DNA from: Methylophaga sp. OBS1
GTDB lineage: Bacteria; Pseudomonadota; Gammaproteobacteria; Nitrosococcales; Methylophagaceae
Direction: 5' to 3'
NCBI RefSeq assembly: GCF_026319365.1
Contig: NZ_JAPDMS010000003.1
Location: forward strand, 186,001-250,000
Length of the DNA: 64,000 nt
Of this stretch, positions 7,726 through 15,925 are shown piece after piece. The position numbers were made by a program, and so were the translations under genes. The stretch's first letter is position 1, and each line of letters starts with the position of its first letter. The notes under the pieces are model-generated. The model did not search any database. It was not told the origin of the DNA and saw only the letters and a program-made list of their open reading frames with translations.

Positions 7726-9099
7726 ATGAAAATCACTCGTCGCACACAACGCTTATTCCGTCTACAACAGGCCCTGTTTTATCTGTTGCTGATCACCGTG
7801 GTCATTTTGCTGGGCAAAATGTCTGTGGATCACAACCATCAGTTCGACTGGACTGCTAATGCCCGCCACACCCTGTCAGACACGACTTTGCAAATGCTCG
7901 ACAATCTGCAGGACCCCGTTCAGATTCAGGTTTTTGTCAGTCCTGATTATGAATACCGCCATGCAGTCGTGGACCTGGTCACTCGCTACCAGCACCATAG
8001 TGACAAACTCAGCGTGGACTACGTTGACCCCAATTTTTCACCGGAACTGGTACGTGGATTGAATATTCAGCAACAGGGAGAAATGGTGGTCAGCCGGGGG
8101 GAACAGACTCAGCATGTACTGGATTTATCGGAACAGTCGTTGACCAACGCCCTGATTAGTGTCTCCCGTCAGCAACAACAGTGGCTGGTGTTTATCGAGG
8201 GCCATGGGGAGCGCAGCTTGTTTGAAAAAAACAGTTTCAGTTTCGCTACCTGGGCCAGACAGCTGGAGAGCCAGGGCTTTAAACTGCAGGCACAGGACCT
8301 GATCACCACACCGCAGATTCCGGCCAATACTGCAGCAGTGGTCATCGCCAGCCCCACCGAGGACTGGCTGCCGGGCGAGGTCGAGCTGGTAAAAGACTAC
8401 CTCAACGGAGGCGGCAACCTGCTGTGGCTGGCTGATCCGGAGCAGAGTGATTCGCTCATGGCGCTGAGTGAAATGCTGGGCATTGAATTCATCACCGGTA
8501 CGGTGATGGACCCGACCTCACTCAGCCTGGGACTCGAAGACCCACGTTTTGTCCTGATCAGTGACTACGCCAATCACCCGATTGGGCAGGCAGTCGCCAG
8601 TGTGTCCCTGCTTGCGGATGCCATTGCTATTCAGGAAACGGAACGGCTTGAACAGAATCAGCCATGGCGCAGTCTCAATCTGTTGAGCAGCCAACCCGGT
8701 GCCTGGGTTGAAACTACGCCGATCAATCAGAGCAACCTGGGGTCACAAGCTTATGATGCCGGTGCTGATGTATCAGGCCCCTTGTCTATGGGCTACCTGC
8801 TGAGCCGTCCGTTGGCTGACGGCAAACTGGAACAGAGAATCGCTGTGATAGGTGACAGCGATTTTGCCAGTAATGCCTATATCGGCAATGCCGCCAACCT
8901 GGACCTGGCCATGGCGCTGGCCAACTGGCTGGCTGCCGATGACAGACTGATTGAGATCCCGGTAAAAACCAGCACCGGTACTCAACTGGATCTGAGCCGC
9001 ACCCAGACCATCGTGATCGGTTTTGGCTTCCTGCTGGTGATACCATTACTGTTACTGGCTACCGGCCTGGGTATCTGGTGGCGGAGACGACGTCGATGA
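7726..9099 (+). CDS. GldG-family ABC transporter auxiliary protein
   Basis: A 457-residue protein of the ABC_transp_aux (GldG) family. One membrane segment lies near the N-terminus (about 13-32) and one at the very C-terminus (about 426-450, ending WWRRRRR), with a long soluble domain between them that should face the periplasm. The soluble part contains VYFVS-type features: QVFVSPDYEY, VDPNFSPEL, VFIEGHGERS and VIGDSDFASN, all typical of the family. It starts 12 bp after the permease and its stop overlaps the start of the DUF4340 gene. In Bacteroidetes GldG belongs to the gliding machinery; in proteobacteria the homologue accompanies an ABC exporter of unknown cargo. Confidence 0.85.
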   Translation: MKITRRTQRLFRLQQALFYLLLITVVILLGKMSVDHNHQFDWTANARHTLSDTTLQMLDNLQDPVQIQVFVSPDYEYRHAVVDLVTRYQHHSDKLSVDYVDPNFSPELVRGLNIQQQGEMVVSRGEQTQHVLDLSEQSLTNALISVSRQQQQWLVFIEGHGERSLFEKNSFSFATWARQLESQGFKLQAQDLITTPQIPANTAAVVIASPTEDWLPGEVELVKDYLNGGGNLLWLADPEQSDSLMALSEMLGIEFITGTVMDPTSLSLGLEDPRFVLISDYANHPIGQAVASVSLLADAIAIQETERLEQNQPWRSLNLLSSQPGAWVETTPINQSNLGSQAYDAGADVSGPLSMGYLLSRPLADGKLEQRIAVIGDSDFASNAYIGNAANLDLAMALANWLAADDRLIEIPVKTSTGTQLDLSRTQTIVIGFGFLLVIPLLLLATGLGIWWRRRRR

Positions 9100-9965
9100 A
9101 AAGCAGCTATCTGACCAATCTGATTTTACTGGCCATCGTGATTGCTTTGTTGTGGCTTTCACAACGTGAGCAAGCGCCTGAGGAAGAGGCTGCCACCCTG
9201 TCAACGCTTGAGACGGAAGACATTGAGCTGATTCAAATCGCGCGCGAGGGCAAAGTCAATTTACGGCTTGAACGACAACAGAGCCAGTGGATTCTCACCG
9301 CCCCCTTTAATGCCCGTGCCAATCCTACTCGTGTCAATCTGCTTTTGAGTCTGCTCAAGGCGCCTGTACACGGAGAATTCCAACCCATGGATGAGGCGGC
9401 ATTGCAACAGTTCGGACTCAGCGATCCCGAAGTGATCCTGAGCATGAACAATGAGCAGTTTGCTTTTGGTGGCGTCGAATCAATCAGTGAGAATCGCTAT
9501 GTTTTACATCAGGGCATGATTTTTCTGGTTCAGGATGATGTCACCCCACTGCTGACTGCCTCTGCCGGGAGCTTTGTTGACAATCGCCTGATTGCTGAAA
9601 CCAATCGCTTGAACCGTCTGTCACTCCCCTCAACACTTGATAGCGATGACAGGATCAACCTGTCTTTACAGGACGGTCAGTGGCAAAGTGATAACGTTGA
9701 ACTCAGTGCCGACGCGATGAAAATGCTGGCAGACAGTTGGCAACATGCCTATGCGATGCAAGTACGTTATCTGAATGACATGGCGTTGAGCCGCTTGCAG
9801 GAACCACAAGTCAAGCTCTGGCTTGCCGACCATTCAGAACCGGTTCAGTTGTTGATGCGTCAAAACGGCGACACGCTACAGTTGATTAATCCCGCGCTGC
9901 GTCTGCAGTATGATTTCCCGCTGGCCATGCTGAGCCAGTTGCTGCCCTCACCACCGACACCCTGA
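9096..9965 (+). CDS. DUF4340 domain protein of the Gld-type ABC cassette
   Basis: A 289-residue protein with an N-terminal membrane anchor (about residues 6-20, LTNLILLAIVIALLWLS) and a beta-rich extracytoplasmic region. It fits DUF4340, which commonly follows GldG-like genes. The ATG at 9096 overlaps the GldG stop as ATGA; an upstream in-frame ATG at 9078 lies inside the preceding gene and is less likely. The protein contains repeated DLEL/NPTRVNLLLSLL-like segments resembling the duplicated DUF4340 lobes. No catalytic motif is seen. It presumably works with the membrane complex encoded just upstream. mutM follows after 1 bp. Confidence 0.8.
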   Translation: MKSSYLTNLILLAIVIALLWLSQREQAPEEEAATLSTLETEDIELIQIAREGKVNLRLERQQSQWILTAPFNARANPTRVNLLLSLLKAPVHGEFQPMDEAALQQFGLSDPEVILSMNNEQFAFGGVESISENRYVLHQGMIFLVQDDVTPLLTASAGSFVDNRLIAETNRLNRLSLPSTLDSDDRINLSLQDGQWQSDNVELSADAMKMLADSWQHAYAMQVRYLNDMALSRLQEPQVKLWLADHSEPVQLLMRQNGDTLQLINPALRLQYDFPLAMLSQLLPSPPTP

Positions 9966-9966
9966 A

Positions 9967-10785
9967 ATGCCTGAATTACCTGAAGTTGAAACCACGCGCC
10001 GTGGTATCCAGCCCTTTATTGAGGGTCAATCCATCAACAGCATGACCGTCCGACACCGTGGCCTGCGATGGCCGGTACCGGATGGCCTGGAACAACTCGT
10101 GACCGGTCAGACAGTGCACCAGGTTGCCCGCCGCGCCAAGTATCTGCTGCTGCGATGTGACAGTGGCACACTGATGATTCATCTGGGTATGTCCGGCCGG
10201 TTACGGGTGCTCGATAATGACGACAACATCGCTAAACACGACCATGTCGATATTTATTTCACTAACGGCAAGGTGCTGCGTTTTAACGATCCGAGACGTT
10301 TCGGTGCGATGCTCTGGTCTGAAGACAATACGGATCAGCATCCCCTGATCCATCATCTGGGTCCGGAACCGCTATCAGAGGATTTTGACGGCGACTACCT
10401 TTATCAGCGTGCCAAAGGCCGCAGCAGTAATATCAAAAGCTTTATCATGAATGGCGAGATTGTTGTCGGCGTCGGTAATATTTATGCCAATGAAGCCTTG
10501 TTCCTATCCGGCATTCATCCGGCCAGGGCGGCGGGCAAAATCAGTAAAGCCAAAATGCAGAAACTGGTAGAGGCTATAAAACTGGTTTTGGAGAAAGCCC
10601 TGCTGGCCGGCGGCACTACGCTGCGTGACTTTCGTAAAAGTGACGGCAAACCGGGTTACTTCACTCAGGAACTGCATGTGTACGGACGGCAGGATCAGCC
10701 CTGCCTGCTTTGTGAGCAACCGATTATCTGTATTCGTCAGGCACAGAGGGCAACCTACTATTGCCGGCAGTGTCAGCCTCGCTGA
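9967..10785 (+). CDS. mutM: Formamidopyrimidine-DNA glycosylase (Fpg/MutM)
   Basis: Base-excision repair glycosylase/AP lyase that removes 8-oxoguanine and ring-opened purines. The 272-residue protein starts MPELPEVETTRRG, with the catalytic Pro2 and Glu3, has Lys58 in the RRAKYLL loop, the helix-two-turn-helix region around VGVGNIYANEALF, and a C-terminal zinc finger formed by Cys246, Cys249, Cys266 and Cys269. All functional residues are present and the length is standard. It starts 1 bp after the DUF4340 stop, so it may be read through from the ABC cassette, though a functional link is unlikely. Confidence 0.97.
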   Translation: MPELPEVETTRRGIQPFIEGQSINSMTVRHRGLRWPVPDGLEQLVTGQTVHQVARRAKYLLLRCDSGTLMIHLGMSGRLRVLDNDDNIAKHDHVDIYFTNGKVLRFNDPRRFGAMLWSEDNTDQHPLIHHLGPEPLSEDFDGDYLYQRAKGRSSNIKSFIMNGEIVVGVGNIYANEALFLSGIHPARAAGKISKAKMQKLVEAIKLVLEKALLAGGTTLRDFRKSDGKPGYFTQELHVYGRQDQPCLLCEQPIICIRQAQRATYYCRQCQPR

Positions 10786-10792
10786 CATTATT

Positions 10793-10987
10793 CTATCCAC
10801 AGATTACCAGGATGGCCGCTGATGAATTGCATGGATTATCGGCATTCTCGCGCAGAGGTTTTATGTTCGGCGCCATCAATGATGTTGCAGCATCGGACCG
10901 AAACAGAAACAGCTGCGAATAGAGCCTCTTTTTGATTGCCGCAGCCTTGATCCGGAAATCGCTATGAACCGCTGTAATCTACAGATA
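10793..10987. repeat. Decayed copy of the 1.8-kb intergenic element
   Basis: Bases 10793-10823 match 1786-1816 at 25 of 31 positions, and 10974-10987 match the opposite inner arm (1917-1930) at 12 of 14, in the same arrangement. A further piece at 10850-10864 resembles the inverse of 1928-1944 with a 2-bp deletion. The element fills the gap between the convergent ends of mutM and the cytochrome gene. The divergence suggests an old insertion. Confidence 0.6.
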
Positions 10988-10990
10988 AGC

Positions 10991-11287
10991 TTACTTATGC
11001 TTAGCAAAGAAATCGGCCAGTAAGCGGATTTCTTCTTCGCTGTAGCCGCGGGCATGCTGCATCATCACTGTCGCAGGTCGTTCACCACGCTGAAACAACT
11101 GCATTTGCTCAATAAAATAGAGCCTGTCAAGGCCGGCAAGACTGGGCATACCGCCGACACTATGGCCCTGGGTACCGTGGCAGGCTGCACAGCTGGAAGC
11201 CAGCAGAGCGGCATTGCGATCTTCAGCCTGCAAAGAGACAGAGGTCAGCAGTAAAAAACAGGCCATGAAAAGCCGGGATAACAACAT
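10991..11287 (-). CDS. Small periplasmic c-type cytochrome (c553/FccA-like)
   Basis: A 98-residue protein with a cleavable signal peptide (hydrophobic core LFMACFLLLTSVSLQA, likely cleavage near residue 21) and one haem motif, CAACH (Cys33, Cys36, His37). The probable distal Met ligand lies in TVMMQHARGYSEEE. The mature part is about 77 residues, short even for class I cytochromes. The C-terminal helix pattern resembles the cytochrome subunit of flavocytochrome c sulfide dehydrogenase and related c553-type carriers, but no flavoprotein gene is adjacent. A soluble periplasmic electron carrier role is inferred. It diverges from rluD. Confidence 0.87.
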   Translation of the reverse strand: MLLSRLFMACFLLLTSVSLQAEDRNAALLASSCAACHGTQGHSVGGMPSLAGLDRLYFIEQMQLFQRGERPATVMMQHARGYSEEEIRLLADFFAKHK

Positions 11288-11325
11288 CCTGCACTCCTAA
11301 TCCAAACTCTATGCCTAGCCTACGT

Positions 11326-11331
11326 TATAAT
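11326..11331 (+). promoter_or_regulatory. Candidate -10 element for rluD
   Basis: A consensus TATAAT in the gap between the divergent cytochrome and rluD genes, 45 bp before the chosen rluD ATG. No good -35 hexamer is found 16-18 bp upstream, so the assignment is tentative. Confidence 0.4.
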
Positions 11332-11375
11332 TACGCTTTAATCACCTGCAATTGGCCGTTTCCGCCCCCCCTACT

Positions 11376-12341
11376 ATGTCCGAAAAAATTCAACTTGATG
11401 ATGTTATCCCCGAAGAACTCAATGGCATGCGCCTGGATCAGGCCCTTGCCAGAATGTTTCCCGAGTTCTCCCGTGGCCAGCTGACAAAGTGGATTAAAGC
11501 CGGTGATGTCACTGTTGACGATAATCAGCTTCGTCCACGCGACAGTGTTTCCGGCGGTGAGCAGGTCACGATTAACACCACCCTGGAAAAACAGGACGAC
11601 AGCTGGCAGGCCGAAGCTATCTCGCTGGATATTGTCTATGAAGATGGTGATGTCATCATTCTTAACAAACCCGCTGGCATGGTGGTTCACCCCGGTGCCG
11701 GTAATCAGCAGGGTACGCTGGTCAACGCCCTGCTGGCTCATGCACCGCAACTGGCCAATATTCCTCGTGCCGGCATTGTGCACCGAATCGATAAAGCCAC
11801 CACCGGCTTGTTGATGGTAGCTAAAACCCTGCAGGCGCATAACTCACTGGTGTCGCAGTTGCAGGCCCGCACTGTTATACGTGAGTATCAGGCTATTGCG
11901 GTCGGCGTCATGACCGCCGGCGGCACGGTGGACGAGCCCATCGGTCGTCATCATATTGATCGCAAACGCATGGCCATCAGTCAGGGCGGTAAACCGGCCG
12001 TCACTCATTACCGGGTCGACCAGCGTTTCCGCGCCCATACCTATATCCGCTGTAAACTGGAAACCGGCCGTACCCATCAGATTCGGGTGCACATGGCACA
12101 TATCCGTCATCCTCTGCTCGGCGACCCGGTCTATGGCGGCCGATTCAAGATTCCCAAGGGTATGTCGGAAAAGTGCCGTGAAGCGATTCAGGGCTTCCGG
12201 CGTCAGGCTCTGCATGCCGGTGTGTTAGGCTTCAAACATCCCTCCACCGGAGAGGATGTCAGCTGGCAGGTGGATTTACCGCAGGATATGCAGCAAATCC
12301 TGGCCGAGCTGGCTGAAGACGCTGCACGGGATGAGGAATGA
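11376..12341 (+). CDS. rluD: 23S rRNA pseudouridine(1911/1915/1917) synthase
   Basis: RluD makes three pseudouridines in helix 69 of 23S rRNA. The protein has an N-terminal S4 RNA-binding domain (about 16-75, with RLDQALARMFPEFSRGQLTKWIK-like content) and the RluA-type catalytic domain with NKPAGMVVHPG and the active-site Asp139 in HRIDKATTG. From the ATG at 11376 it is 321 residues, normal for RluD. The frame is open upstream to a TTG at 11352, but the ATG gives the expected N-terminus. The next gene overlaps its end by 4 bp. Confidence 0.94.
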   Translation: MSEKIQLDDVIPEELNGMRLDQALARMFPEFSRGQLTKWIKAGDVTVDDNQLRPRDSVSGGEQVTINTTLEKQDDSWQAEAISLDIVYEDGDVIILNKPAGMVVHPGAGNQQGTLVNALLAHAPQLANIPRAGIVHRIDKATTGLLMVAKTLQAHNSLVSQLQARTVIREYQAIAVGVMTAGGTVDEPIGRHHIDRKRMAISQGGKPAVTHYRVDQRFRAHTYIRCKLETGRTHQIRVHMAHIRHPLLGDPVYGGRFKIPKGMSEKCREAIQGFRRQALHAGVLGFKHPSTGEDVSWQVDLPQDMQQILAELAEDAARDEE

Positions 12342-12796
12342 CAGCAAAAAGACGTTTTCATGAAAAACTGAGCTGGCTACTCGATAACAGCATACCGCTT
12401 CCGGGCGGCTACCGAATCGGGCTCGACGGCTTTATCGGTCTGATTCCTGGCTTAGGTGATTTCTTCAGTGGTCTCCTGGCTTCTCTGATTGTGATTAAAG
12501 CCAATCAATTGGGTGTGCCGCGTAGCGTACTGCTGAGAATGGTCATTAATGTACTGATCGATACCGGCGTAGGCAGTCTGCCTGTAATCGGGGACCTGTT
12601 TGATTTTGTCTGGAAAGCCAACCAGAAGAACAGTGAATTGCTGGCACATTATGAGCAGGCTCCGCAACAAACTGCACGTCGCTCCTTGCTGGAGAATATG
12701 CTGTTTATTCTGGCTGTCGTCATCGTTCTTGCCCTGGTCGTGATGTTAGCAGGCTGGCTGATTGGTCTGTTGTGGTCACGTATCCAGGGCTACTGA
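12338..12796 (+). CDS. DUF4112 membrane protein
   Basis: A 152-residue protein fitting DUF4112. The conserved part (about 8-85) includes LLDNSIPLPGGYRIGLDG, the LIPGLGDFFSG turn and DTGVGSLPVIGDLFDFVWKA. A strong hydrophobic segment near the C-terminus (about 118-145) is a membrane helix, and the repeated PG(L/I)GD motifs around weaker hydrophobic stretches suggest re-entrant or amphipathic helices. The function is unknown in the family. Its ATG overlaps the rluD stop (ATGA) and a YqaE-like gene follows after 21 bp, so three genes are probably cotranscribed. Confidence 0.85.
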   Translation: MTAKRRFHEKLSWLLDNSIPLPGGYRIGLDGFIGLIPGLGDFFSGLLASLIVIKANQLGVPRSVLLRMVINVLIDTGVGSLPVIGDLFDFVWKANQKNSELLAHYEQAPQQTARRSLLENMLFILAVVIVLALVVMLAGWLIGLLWSRIQGY

Positions 12797-12817
12797 TATT
12801 TTTGAAGGAAGATTTTC

Positions 12818-12976
12818 ATGGATTTTATCCGCGTTCTTATTGCGATCTTATTGCCACCACTTGGGGTATTCCTACAAGTCGGACTCGGTGGCGCCTTCTG
12901 GCTTAATATTCTCTTGACCCTGCTGGGTTATATTCCGGGAATCGTCCATGCCGTCTGGATCATTGCCAAGCGCTGA
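12818..12976 (+). CDS. YqaE/Pmp3 family small membrane protein
   Basis: A 52-residue hydrophobic protein beginning MDFIRVLIAILLPPLGVFLQ and continuing into a second helix with GYIPGIVHAVWII. This is the two-helix proteolipid pattern of the Pmp3/YqaE (UPF0057) family, whose members in yeast and plants affect membrane potential and salt tolerance; the bacterial role is not settled. A GAAGGAAG ribosome binding site lies 8 bp before the ATG. It follows the DUF4112 gene by 21 bp, joining two small membrane proteins in one transcript. Confidence 0.9.
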   Translation: MDFIRVLIAILLPPLGVFLQVGLGGAFWLNILLTLLGYIPGIVHAVWIIAKR

Positions 12977-13052
12977 ACTTGCAGCGCCCTGCCCTGTCTT
13001 TACCCGCTAGTACGGTCTAATTAATCGCAGTCTGAGTTCTGGAATATCACAA

Positions 13053-13619
13053 ATGAATAAAGTTTTAATTTCTGTTTTGGGTAGCGACCAGCCCGGCATC
13101 ATGGCCACCGTAGCCCGCGTCATCAAAGAGCATAACGGCAATATTGAAAATCTCAGTCAAACCCTGCTGGATAACGTATTCGGCGCCCTGCTGATGGCTA
13201 ATCTGGCTGAGGATGACAATGCCGAACGATTGCAGCAGTCGCTGCAGCAGCAGACTGAGGGGATGAACCTGTATATCCGGGTCCACCCCTGGCAGACAGC
13301 TGCCTCAGATTGGCATCAGAACAAGCCCGAGACTCAGCCCTATATTGTTACCGCGATTGGTCCTGATCGTCAGGGACTGGTCGCCGAAATCGCCGGTGAA
13401 TTATTCCATCATGGCGTCAATATCACCAATATTCAGGCTATTTTCAAAGGCGGTAAAAATCCAATGGATAACCTCATGGTATTTGAAGTCGATGTGCCCC
13501 GCGCTACAGTGATGAACGATCTGCGTGATGCGCTCGACTCGATTGCTGCCAGACTGGAGCTGGAAATCAATGTCCAACACCGCAGGATATTCGAATCTGT
13601 CAGCAATATTCTCAACTAA
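13053..13619 (+). CDS. Double-ACT-domain protein (GcvR-like)
   Basis: A 188-residue cytoplasmic protein with two ACT domains (about 1-80 and 92-178). Each begins with the typical strand and ligand-binding turn: VLISVLGSDQPGIMATVARV and IVTAIGPDRQGLVAEIAGEL. The closest well-known relative is GcvR, which antagonises GcvA control of glycine cleavage, but no gcv gene is nearby. It is followed after 24 bp by an UPF0210 gene, a pairing that recurs widely between ACT-domain proteins and UPF0210. A role as an amino-acid-sensing partner of that protein is an inference. Confidence 0.85.
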   Translation: MNKVLISVLGSDQPGIMATVARVIKEHNGNIENLSQTLLDNVFGALLMANLAEDDNAERLQQSLQQQTEGMNLYIRVHPWQTAASDWHQNKPETQPYIVTAIGPDRQGLVAEIAGELFHHGVNITNIQAIFKGGKNPMDNLMVFEVDVPRATVMNDLRDALDSIAARLELEINVQHRRIFESVSNILN

Positions 13620-13643
13620 TCTTCCGTTAAATCAGGACTCAGC

Positions 13644-15017
13644 ATGCTTACGCCAAAAGAGATTATTTCCACCCTGCAAATGGTCCGTGAGGAAAACCTG
13701 GACCTGCGTACCGTCACTGTCGGCATTAATTTAACGGACTGTGTCAGCGATGATATTGAGACGTTCAAACGCAAGATTTACGACAAAATCACCCGTACCG
13801 CCGGTCAGCTGGTCGCAACCTGCAACCGTATTGAACGCCGTTACGGTATTGAAGTAGCCAATAAGCGTATTTCGGTGAGTCCGATCGGCGTGGTCGGCGC
13901 CCCGTTTAATGCTGATCAAATGGTCGAAATCGCGCTGACGCTGGATAAGGCAGCGATTGAGCTGGGCGTGGATTTTGTCGGTGGTTTCAGCGCGCTGGTC
14001 GAGAAAGGCATGAGTCACGGCGACCAGGCGCTGATTGAGGCGATTCCACAGGCTTTGACCGAAAGCCAGCGGGTCTGCTCTTCGGTCAATGTCGCCAGCA
14101 CCCGGGCCGGCCTCAATATGGACGCCATCAAACGCATGGGGGTCGTGATCAAACAGGCGGCTGAAATGACCGCTCATGATGATGGTCTGGCTGCCGCCAA
14201 ACTGGTGGTATTTGCTAATATTCCCCAGGACGTGCCTTTTATGGCCGGCGCTTACCTGGGTATCGGTGAAGCCGATGCTGTGGTCAGTGTCGGTGTCAGT
14301 GGCCCCGGCGTGGTCAAAGCCGCGCTGGAGCGTGCGATGGTGGAAGAAGACAATATGGATCTCAGCCGCGCTGCCGATGTCATTAAACAGACCGCAGCCC
14401 GTCTGACCCGTGCCGGTGAACTGGTTGGCCGTGAGGTCGCTGAGATCCTGGGTCTGCCCTTTGGCATTGTCGATTTGTCACTGGCGCCGACCCCGAATGA
14501 AAACGACAGTGTCGGTGAGATCTTTGAAGCTATCGGCCTGCCTGCAATTGGTGCACCCGGTAGCACCGCGTTTCTCGCTATGCTCAATGATGCGGTTAAA
14601 AAAGGCGGCGCCTTTGCCAGCTCCCATGTTGGTGGGTTGAGCGGTGCTTTCATCCCGGTCTGTGAAGATCTGACCATCGCCCGCTCAGCCGCAGAGGGCA
14701 CGCTGGCGCTGGAAAAACTGGAAGCGATGACCGCTGTCTGCTCGGTCGGTCTCGATATGATCGCCCTGCCCGGTGATACCTCAGCAGAAATGCTGTCTGC
14801 GATTATTGCCGATGAAATGGCGATTGGTGTTATCAACAAGAAAACCACGGCAGCCCGGTTGATTCCGGCGCCGGGCAAACAGGCCGGTGATCATGTCGTC
14901 TTCGGCGGTCTGCTGGGTGAAGGCCCGGTGATGGCAGTGAATATGGGCAGCCAGGAAAATCGTTTTGTGCGATTGGGTGGTCGAATCCCGGCACCTATTC
15001 AGAGTTTGGTCAATTAG
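13644..15017 (+). CDS. UPF0210 (DUF711, PFL family) protein
   Basis: A 457-residue protein matching UPF0210/DUF711 over its whole length, starting MLTPKEIISTLQMVREENLD and containing TVTVGINLTDC, RISVSPIGV, VDFVGGFSALV and SHVGGLSGAFIPV. The family is related in fold to glycyl-radical pyruvate formate-lyase-like proteins, but the reaction is not established. It ends in a strong terminator, so the transcript contains the ACT gene and this one only. The order ACT then UPF0210 is widely conserved, which points to a ligand-regulated complex. No signal peptide or membrane segment is present. Confidence 0.92.
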   Translation: MLTPKEIISTLQMVREENLDLRTVTVGINLTDCVSDDIETFKRKIYDKITRTAGQLVATCNRIERRYGIEVANKRISVSPIGVVGAPFNADQMVEIALTLDKAAIELGVDFVGGFSALVEKGMSHGDQALIEAIPQALTESQRVCSSVNVASTRAGLNMDAIKRMGVVIKQAAEMTAHDDGLAAAKLVVFANIPQDVPFMAGAYLGIGEADAVVSVGVSGPGVVKAALERAMVEEDNMDLSRAADVIKQTAARLTRAGELVGREVAEILGLPFGIVDLSLAPTPNENDSVGEIFEAIGLPAIGAPGSTAFLAMLNDAVKKGGAFASSHVGGLSGAFIPVCEDLTIARSAAEGTLALEKLEAMTAVCSVGLDMIALPGDTSAEMLSAIIADEMAIGVINKKTTAARLIPAPGKQAGDHVVFGGLLGEGPVMAVNMGSQENRFVRLGGRIPAPIQSLVN

Positions 15018-15028
15018 TTATTGGCGTG

Positions 15029-15060
15029 CAGGCGGGGCATCACGCCCCCCGCCTGTTTTT
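15029..15060 (+). terminator. Rho-independent terminator after the UPF0210 gene
   Basis: A long GC-rich stem (CAGGCGGGGC with GCCCCCCGCCTG, one bulge) around the loop ATCAC, then five T residues. It starts 12 bp after the stop and separates this operon from the convergent cupredoxin gene. Confidence 0.85.
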
Positions 15061-15067
15061 AACAGTT

Positions 15068-15577
15068 TCAGCGAATAGTGATAGAGCCTGTCATGCCCAA
15101 CTCGGCATGTGTCATACCAGAAGCCTCATCATCGACATGACAATGCAGATCAGTCAGCTCACCGGTCTGCACCGGCACAAACCACCATTCAACCCGATGG
15201 CCCGGAAACACCTCGACTTCACTGATGTCGCCTTTAATTTCAGCAGTACGGCTAAACCCTTCCCCGCTTTCTTTCATCACCTGTACCTTGCGCGAGAAGA
15301 CCCGCTTTGCCAAACCATAGGAGGTGAAATAGTGTTTAACGCTGCTGTTGTTGATTAACACCAGCTTGTAGAGCTTACCGGTCTCAAATTCCAGGTGACT
15401 GGGTGAAAACTGATGTGCATTACCCACCCCCAGTTGCACTTCCACAGTGATGGGTTCCTGACGGGTTAAATCACCTTCAGCTATGGCAGTGCTCGCTGGT
15501 GTTATCAGGCCCAGCAACATGAGCCATGATAAAAATAGACCGGGATGAATGAGTTGGCTTGGGTTCTGGCGAAACAT
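15068..15577 (-). CDS. Periplasmic cupredoxin-like copper protein
   Basis: A 169-residue protein with a signal peptide (core LFLSWLMLLGLITPAS, likely cleavage near residue 33) and one cupredoxin domain. Type-1 copper ligands can be assigned: His82 in NNSSVKHYF, Cys146 in DLHCHVDD, His157 and Met162 in THAELGM. The Cys-x-His pair and 10-residue spacing before the second His are longer than in azurin or plastocyanin. A strong GAAGGAGAAAAA site precedes the ATG at 15577. No oxidase or reductase gene is adjacent. It could be an electron carrier or a copper-site assembly protein. Confidence 0.8.
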   Translation of the reverse strand: MFRQNPSQLIHPGLFLSWLMLLGLITPASTAIAEGDLTRQEPITVEVQLGVGNAHQFSPSHLEFETGKLYKLVLINNSSVKHYFTSYGLAKRVFSRKVQVMKESGEGFSRTAEIKGDISEVEVFPGHRVEWWFVPVQTGELTDLHCHVDDEASGMTHAELGMTGSITIR

Positions 15578-15925
15578 TTTTTTCTCCTTCTGGCTGTTCA
15601 GATCACATTGGTGTCATCCCAGTTTTCGACGTGCTATTTGCTACTTAGTTTCTGAGCATGCTGTGCCAGTCTGCCCAAATCCCCAACATCATTTTGCCAG
15701 TCATGCGCTGTTCACAACCCTGTCATTACCCGCGTCCGCTAGCTGGCCTCGTTCGGGCTGTCATGTTGGAAGTAGCGAAGGCATGGTCACAACGAAGAAT
15801 TTATTGCAGGTTTTCAGTGCGGATACGGTCAGAAAATTCACACAGAAACCGATGATAATTTGAAGGCTGTAAGCCAATATCCGGTATATGCAGCAGGCGT
15901 AGCGTCGGCACAATTGAAAAAAATC
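15578..15925. other. 348-bp intergenic region with no recognised gene
   Basis: The stretch between the cupredoxin start and tRNA-Pro holds only short open frames without ribosome binding sites or family resemblance. No hairpin-plus-T-run, tandem repeat or known RNA motif was found. It probably holds the cupredoxin promoter and the 3' flank of the tRNA. Confidence 0.5.
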
